A stretch of DNA of 64,000 nt from Methanogenium cariaci JCM 10550 (GTDB lineage Archaea; Halobacteriota; Methanomicrobia; Methanomicrobiales; Methanomicrobiaceae), in contig NZ_BBBG01000001.1 of NCBI RefSeq assembly GCF_001315945.1, forward strand, positions 290,736 through 354,735, in the 5' to 3' direction. Shown one piece after another: positions 59,562 through 64,000 of the stretch. Below the pieces are notes generated by a model. The model saw nothing but the letters and a program-made list of their open reading frames with translations, was not told the DNA's origin and did no database searches. Numbering within the stretch: position 1 is the stretch's first letter; every line of letters starts with the position of its first letter. The translations under genes and the position numbers were made by a program.

Positions 59562-61001
59562 ATGGGAGCGATGCTGGATCGATTAGAACCGCTGTTGGCA
59601 GCAATGCCTGCAGTGAAGAGTCCGGAAGGGCATGTCCATTTTAAAAATAAGTTGATTTGGACAGCTGCTATTCTGATTTTGTATTTTGTACTGACTAATA
59701 TTCCGGTGTTTGGGCTTGATCCGAGTTCACAGGATATTTTTGCATTCTACCGTGCCCTTTTAGCAGGTGCGAGTGGGTCTATTGCCCATCTGGGTATCGG
59801 GCCGATTGTCACAGCATCCATTGTGCTTCAGCTCCTCAAGGGTGCTGATCTGCTGGATCTGGATACCAGCGATACACGTGGACAGGTCATGTACATGGGC
59901 TTGCAGAAGCTCTTGATCTTTGTCATGATCGTGCTTGAGGCAATCCCGAATGTTGTCGGTGGATTCCTGGGTCCTGACCCGGTCGTTGCAAATGCATTAT
60001 TTGGTGGAAATCTCGGTATTGTTACGCTTCTGATCTTTGTGCAGATCTGTATCGGAGGGGGGGTACTGATCTTCTTTATGGATGAGGTCGTGACAAAATG
60101 GGGGGTCGGCTCTGGTGTCGGTCTCTTTATTGTTGCCGGTGTTTCCCAGGGTCTTGTCAACGGTTTCCTGAACTGGGGGGGAGCTGTGCAGGATGCATAC
60201 CCTGTCGGGTTCTTCCCGCGACTCTTTGCGGTCATCATGGATGGTGCACCGTTCCTGGAGTACTTCGGCACCGATATGCTTGCGTTGATTACGACTGTTG
60301 CAATCTTCCTGGTGATCGTTTATGTGGAGTCGACACGGATTGAGATCCCGCTTGCACACGCGTCTGTGCGTGGTGCCCGCGGGCGTTTCCCGGTGAAACT
60401 CATCTACGCCAGTGTGCTGCCGATGATTCTTGTCCGTGTGCTGCAGGCAAACATTCAGATGTTTGGTCTGTTCCTGAACAATCTCGGGATTACGTTCCTG
60501 GGTGCGTATCAGGGTAACACCCCACTGAACGGGATCATGTATTATCTGGCGCCTATCAACGGTCCGGCTGACTGGATGTGGTGGGCGTATGATGTCGGTC
60601 ATCCCATATGGGAGATTATCATCCGGATGGGTCTTGACCTGTTTGTGATGGTGGTCGGCGGTGCAATCTTCGCTCTCTTCTGGGTGAAGACGGCAGGCCT
60701 TGACTCGTCTCATGTGGCACGCCAGATCCAGATGAGCGGTATGTCCATTCCCGGATACCGGAGATCGGAACAGGTGCTGGTGAAGTATCTGGACCGTTAT
60801 ATTCCGCGTGTCACGGTCATCGGTGGTGTCTTTGTCGGTCTCCTGAGTGTGATCGCCAACTACTTTGGTGTCATCGGCATGGTCGGGGGAACTGGTCTCC
60901 TGCTGACAGTCAGTATTGTATACCGGCTGTACGAGGAGGTTGCAAGTGAACAGATTATGGAGATGTACCCGTTCATGCGCGGGTTCTTCGGTAAGGAGTG
61001 A
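59562..61001 (+). CDS. secY: preprotein translocase subunit SecY
   Basis: Central channel of the Sec translocon, about 479 residues with ten membrane helices. Start MGAMLDRLEPLLAAMPAVKS, plug and helix 2 region SIAHLGIGPIVTASIVLQLL, then LAHASVRGARGRFPVKLIYA (cytosolic loop with the ribosome-contact RG motif) and the C-terminal EQIMEMYPFMRGFFGKE. ATG 59562 is chosen for the family start. Frame intact; IGGGVLIF and WGGAVQD sit on G7 runs. Confidence 0.96.
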   Translation: MGAMLDRLEPLLAAMPAVKSPEGHVHFKNKLIWTAAILILYFVLTNIPVFGLDPSSQDIFAFYRALLAGASGSIAHLGIGPIVTASIVLQLLKGADLLDLDTSDTRGQVMYMGLQKLLIFVMIVLEAIPNVVGGFLGPDPVVANALFGGNLGIVTLLIFVQICIGGGVLIFFMDEVVTKWGVGSGVGLFIVAGVSQGLVNGFLNWGGAVQDAYPVGFFPRLFAVIMDGAPFLEYFGTDMLALITTVAIFLVIVYVESTRIEIPLAHASVRGARGRFPVKLIYASVLPMILVRVLQANIQMFGLFLNNLGITFLGAYQGNTPLNGIMYYLAPINGPADWMWWAYDVGHPIWEIIIRMGLDLFVMVVGGAIFALFWVKTAGLDSSHVARQIQMSGMSIPGYRRSEQVLVKYLDRYIPRVTVIGGVFVGLLSVIANYFGVIGMVGGTGLLLTVSIVYRLYEEVASEQIMEMYPFMRGFFGKE

Positions 61002-61009
61002 AGTGTAGG

Positions 61010-61579
61010 ATGGGTAAAAAAGTAGTCATTACCGGTGTGCCGGGAGTCGGCAAGACGACCGTCATTAATCAGACGATTTCTGAACTCGCAGCTGAGTCTG
61101 TTGAGTATCAGAATATTAATTTTGGATCATGTATGTTCGATGTGGCATCGGGTCAGGGTCTCGTTGAGAGCCGTGACGAGATGCGCAAACTCGAACAGGC
61201 ACAGCAGCGTGAACTGCAGCGCAATGCGGCGCAGTTTATTGCAAAGACAAAAGGCAATGTGATCATTGACACGCACTGTACGGTGAAGACCCCGAAGGGA
61301 TATCTGGCGGGTCTTCCGGAGTGGGTGCTCAAGGAACTGATGCCCGATATCGTTGTGCTTGTCGAGACAGATGAGGACCAGATCCTGATGCGGCGCATGG
61401 GCGATGAGTCCCGGGTGCGTGATGCGGAAGGTTACCGTGCTCTCTGTGAACACCAGCAGTTCAACCGTGCGATGGCAGCTTCGTATGCGATGCTGACCGG
61501 ATGCACGGTCAAGGTTGTCATTAATGCTGATGATCTGCTCGACAGGGCAGTAGCAGAACTCAAAGAGATCCTGAGGTGA
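61010..61579 (+). CDS. adkA: archaeal adenylate kinase
   Basis: Archaeal-type Adk (not the bacterial family), 189 residues. P-loop VVITGVPGVGKTTVINQTIS, EYQNINFGSCMFDVASGQGL and VIIDTHCTVKTPKGYLAGLP, as in the Methanococcus enzymes. ATG 61010 after GGA-containing leader; an in-frame ATG 12 bases upstream lies in the SecY end. Position after secY is standard. The TGA overlaps the next gene. Confidence 0.95.
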   Translation: MGKKVVITGVPGVGKTTVINQTISELAAESVEYQNINFGSCMFDVASGQGLVESRDEMRKLEQAQQRELQRNAAQFIAKTKGNVIIDTHCTVKTPKGYLAGLPEWVLKELMPDIVVLVETDEDQILMRRMGDESRVRDAEGYRALCEHQQFNRAMAASYAMLTGCTVKVVINADDLLDRAVAELKEILR

Positions 61580-62255
61580 GGGATATCGCAAAATCCGGCA
61601 AGTCGGCAGGAAAAGGGGCCCTGGGTGGCATGGGTTCCTTTTTCATTGTCATGCTGATTGCGATGGGGGGGCCTATTCTATTCCCCCTGTTCGTGATGCC
61701 ATCGGGTCCGCTGCCAATATTGTCTTCGGACCTATGGCAACGATCATTGGCGTTACGGACAATCCTCAGCTCTGGGTCGTTATGATTCTTATTCTTGCAT
61801 CGATTACCGGCTGCTATTCGTCTCTTCTCCAGAAATATACGATTGATTACGAGAAGATGCAGGCAGTGCAGGCGAAGATGAAGGAGTTTCAGAAGATATA
61901 CCGTGAAGCACAGCTTGCAGGTGACGAGAAGCAGCTGAAAAAGCTTAATGACAAGCGGGCACGGATGATGGAAGAGCAGATGGCGATGTCCCAGGAGCAG
62001 TTTAAGCCGATGGGATGGATTCTGATTGTGACGGTTCCGATCTTTATCTGGATGCTCTGGACGATCTCAAGGATGCAGGCAGCCTTTGATCTCGGCACTA
62101 TCGTTGCAATGCCGACCATCACGTTCCCGTATCTGGGAGAGATTGGGCTGAACGCGATCTCGTTCTTCCTTCCTGCGTGGATTCTCTGGTATATGATCTG
62201 TTCCATCTGCCTTTCGCAGGTGATCAGAAAGGCGCTTAATATCGGAGGACTCTGA
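61576..62255 (+). CDS. DUF106 membrane protein (YidC/Oxa1-EMC3-like insertase)
   Basis: Archaeal Oxa1-superfamily protein thought to insert membrane proteins beside SecY. GTG 61576 (MRDIAKSGKSAGKGALGGMG) overlaps the adk stop. Three membrane helices: SFFIVMLIAMG, LWVVMILILASITGCYSSLL and ISFFLPAWILWYMICSICLS. A cytosolic coiled coil (EKMQAVQAKMKEFQKIYREA) lies between the second and third. The frame breaks near 61687-61693 (one G missing in CTGTTCG), repaired to PLVRDAIGSAANIVFGPM. About 226 residues. Confidence 0.88.
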
Positions 62256-62793
62256 TGCGGATTACGGTGAGCGGCCCACCGGGAAGCGGTACGACGTCAC
62301 TTGCCAAGTATCTGGTGAAGAGACATGATTTCAGTCTGATATCGGCAGGGGGGGAAGTCTTTCGCGGGCTTGCTGCTGAGCGCAATATGGAGCTTGCTGC
62401 GTTCGGGCGGCTGGCAGAGGAGGACATATCCGTGGACCGGATGATCGATGCCCGCCAGAAGGAGATTGGCGAGGCACGCGATGATATCATCATTGAGGGG
62501 GGGCGCTTGCGGGGGGGCATATGATTGATAACGCGGATATTCGCATCTGGGTGGCGGCGTCTGTTGAATGCCGGTCTGTGCGCATCTCTGATCGGGAAGA
62601 GATCGACCCGCAGACCGCAGTTGAGCTCACGATTGAACGTGAGGACTGTGAGGCTGGCAGATACCACAAATACTATAATATTGATATCAACGATCTCTCT
62701 CCCTATGATCTCGTGATCAATTCCGAGGTCTGGGGGGGAGTGGATGAGATCGGTGCCATTGTTGATGCGGCGATTGCCGGTCTGAAGGAATAA
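62255..62793 (+). CDS. cmk: cytidylate kinase (archaeal type), frame interrupted
   Basis: Phosphorylates CMP/dCMP. P-loop MRITVSGPPGSGTTSLAKYL, the substrate segment DFSLISAGGEVFRGLAAERN, then DARQKEIGEARDDIIIEGGR. At G7 62511-62517 (G5 needed) the frame shifts to HMIDNADIRIWVAASVECRS, VELTIEREDCEAGRYHKYYN and NSEVWGGVDEIGAIVDAAIA. Repaired length about 178. Last gene of the operon; T-rich sequence follows the stop. Confidence 0.93.
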
Positions 62794-63317
62794 TTTTTCT
62801 TCTCTTTTTTTCTGGATCTGTTATACCGAATTTCTGTGCGATTCATTTTCCTGGTTATGGTCGGGCAAGGTGTTGCCGGTGGCTCGTTTTTTGTATGAAT
62901 TCCCTCTCTTTACGGCAGGACTGATACTCCGGGTTCACGGAGATTCGTACGAACCGGAGACGGTGTGGCTGCGCATCATTGATCGCTGATGTATTTTTGT
63001 TTGTTTTGCTGTTTGTTCTCTGATTATTCGTTTTTTATATATTCATGGGTCTTTGTCCGTTCTTTTCGTATTATGCTTCCTTTTTGCTAAATTTATCCAG
63101 AAATACGTGTTATGATGGGTGATATCAAATTTATAAATGTCTGCAAATATTGATCAAATTAATTTATTATTGTTTACAACATTTCGAAAAATATCAGAAT
63201 CCATTTATATCTGTTTTTGAGAGACTCCCTCAGTATATCGTATACAGGATGAGTCTGGATGAATGTTCTACAATCAATTACGGGAATGATATGTTCTGCA
63301 GCGTCAGGTGATCTGAC
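62794..63317. other. AT-rich intergenic region after the ribosomal operon
   Basis: About 520 bases. T-rich stretches directly after cmk (TTTTTCTTCTCTTTTTTTC) look like an archaeal terminator. The second half is very AT-rich (TTATATATTC, AATTAATTTATTATTG) and probably holds the promoter of the following secreted-protein gene. No gene or tRNA seen. Confidence 0.5.
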
Positions 63318-64000
63318 ATGAAGAAAACCGGTGTTTTGTTCTGTCTGTTGCTGCTGCTGCTCTGTGTTGTGGTCGCACCGGTGGCCGCGGGGGTCGCCAA
63401 CAACCGAGGTCACCGTCAGTAAACTGGCTGCTGATGGAAGTCTCATTGCGACAAAAACGGTAGACTACCACTGGATGGAAGAAAATCTGCCCGTTCAGGG
63501 TGACGGAGTTACGCATTACTATCACGAAGGACCAATGCTGGGCGTGGAAGAAGGGATCGGCAGATGGGATCTAAATGAGACCGGGAATATCGAAGGAAAA
63601 GACTATGGCGCCCTGAAGGGCACGGATGTCAAAGATCTCTGTGAACTGGTCGGCGGGATGAGTCCTGATGACACTATTGACATAAAGAGTGAAGATGGAT
63701 TTTCCACAGATTTTGGATATCGTAATGTCTACAACCCCGACCCACGGCAGGGTCCGATGGTTGTTACGTGGTGGCGGCCGGATCAGGGATATCCTCCGGG
63801 CTACAAGGAAGGGATGCGCCTGATCTTCTTTGCCGACAACTCAACCAACCCTTGGGGGCTGGCATGTCTTTGGAATCTGGGACATGCATGAGTGCATGGA
63901 TGAGCAGTACTGGCACTATTTTAATGGGGAGTATCCGGCGAGCACCGGACTGTCAGGGAAATATGTTGACAGGGTAATTATTCATTCCCAGGACCCGGCT
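63318..64000 (+). CDS. secreted protein of unknown function, truncated by the window edge
   Basis: Start MKKTGVLFCLLLLLLCVVVA with a signal-peptide cut near PVAAG. After a frame correction near 63392 the mature part reads TEVTVSKLAADGSLIATKTV, DYHWMEENLPVQGDGVTHYY, HEGPMLGVEEGIGRWDLNET and GRLIFFADNSTNPWG-like segments (read GMRLIFFADNSTNPWG). A second break near 63855 leads to HECMDEQYWHYFNGEYPAST and on to the end of the window. I know this type of protein from methanogen surfaces but cannot name a function. Confidence 0.65.

Noticed and set aside
1..64000. Phase-variable (contingency) G/C tracts controlling many genes
   Set aside because: The tracts hit housekeeping and ribosomal genes and a tRNA, not surface genes in particular. 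The most surface-exposed gene, the S-layer, is almost free of them. Error is the simpler reading.
1..64000. CRISPR arrays, insertion sequences or prophage genes
   Set aside because: No spaced repeat arrays, transposase, integrase or phage structural motifs were seen on either strand. The two-copy repeats lack terminal inverted repeats.

Overview
This window is chromosomal DNA of a methanogenic archaeon, most likely of the order Methanomicrobiales (Methanogenium/Methanoculleus-like; the genus is a guess). The reasons are the C1-pathway enzymes Mer (43.98 kb) and Mtd (46.3-47.2 kb), the Tfx regulator next to mtd, a DUF3821-type S-layer protein with a PGF-CTERM anchor, archaeal rRNA/tRNA modification factors (Nop5, fibrillarin, Cbf5, RNase P Rpp29, e-MtaB) and the complete archaeal S10-spc ribosomal operon.

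Layout. 0-7.2 kb: an overlapping aromatic amino acid operon (ADH synthase, DHQ synthase II, TyrA, PheA, EPSP synthase, a P-loop shikimate kinase apparently fused to shikimate dehydrogenase, chorismate synthase); dehydroquinate dehydratase is not in it. 7.2-9.7 kb: GNAT acetyltransferase, e-MtaB, a conserved hypothetical. 9.8-12.1 kb: a signalling pair, a winged-helix/FHA protein and a membrane Hanks-type kinase, flanked by a 21-bp direct repeat. 12.2-18.6 kb: secreted and membrane proteins, tRNA-Ile, IorAB and a four-repeat META-domain lipoprotein. 18.6-23.1 kb: zinc/manganese-type ABC transporter, SMR exporter, small sulfite-reductase-like protein, rubredoxin, tRNA-Ser. 23.4-29.9 kb: Cbf5, HemD, a TctA-like permease, a cation/Ca exchanger, Nop5-fibrillarin, DUF1614. 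30-40.8 kb: a gene-poor stretch, tRNA-Gln, S-layer protein, AMP phosphorylase and two large secreted proteins, tRNA-Arg. 40.9-47.7 kb: Dcd/dUTPase-like protein, a divergent CetZ/tubulin-like protein with a repetitive tail, Mer, a GalT-like protein, Mtd, Tfx. 48.3-62.8 kb: ribosomal operon from L3 to cytidylate kinase. The window ends inside a secreted protein gene.

A dominant feature of the raw sequence is a large excess of G and C homopolymers of 6-8 bases. At many of them a conserved protein loses its frame or gains one extra Gly/Pro. Some short runs also lack one base, including in rpl14, rps5 and rpl32e, which should be essential. I read these as assembly or base-calling errors and annotate across them; gene ends are given for the reconstructed gene, and internal frame breaks are noted. 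In-frame positions and exact starts near such tracts are uncertain.
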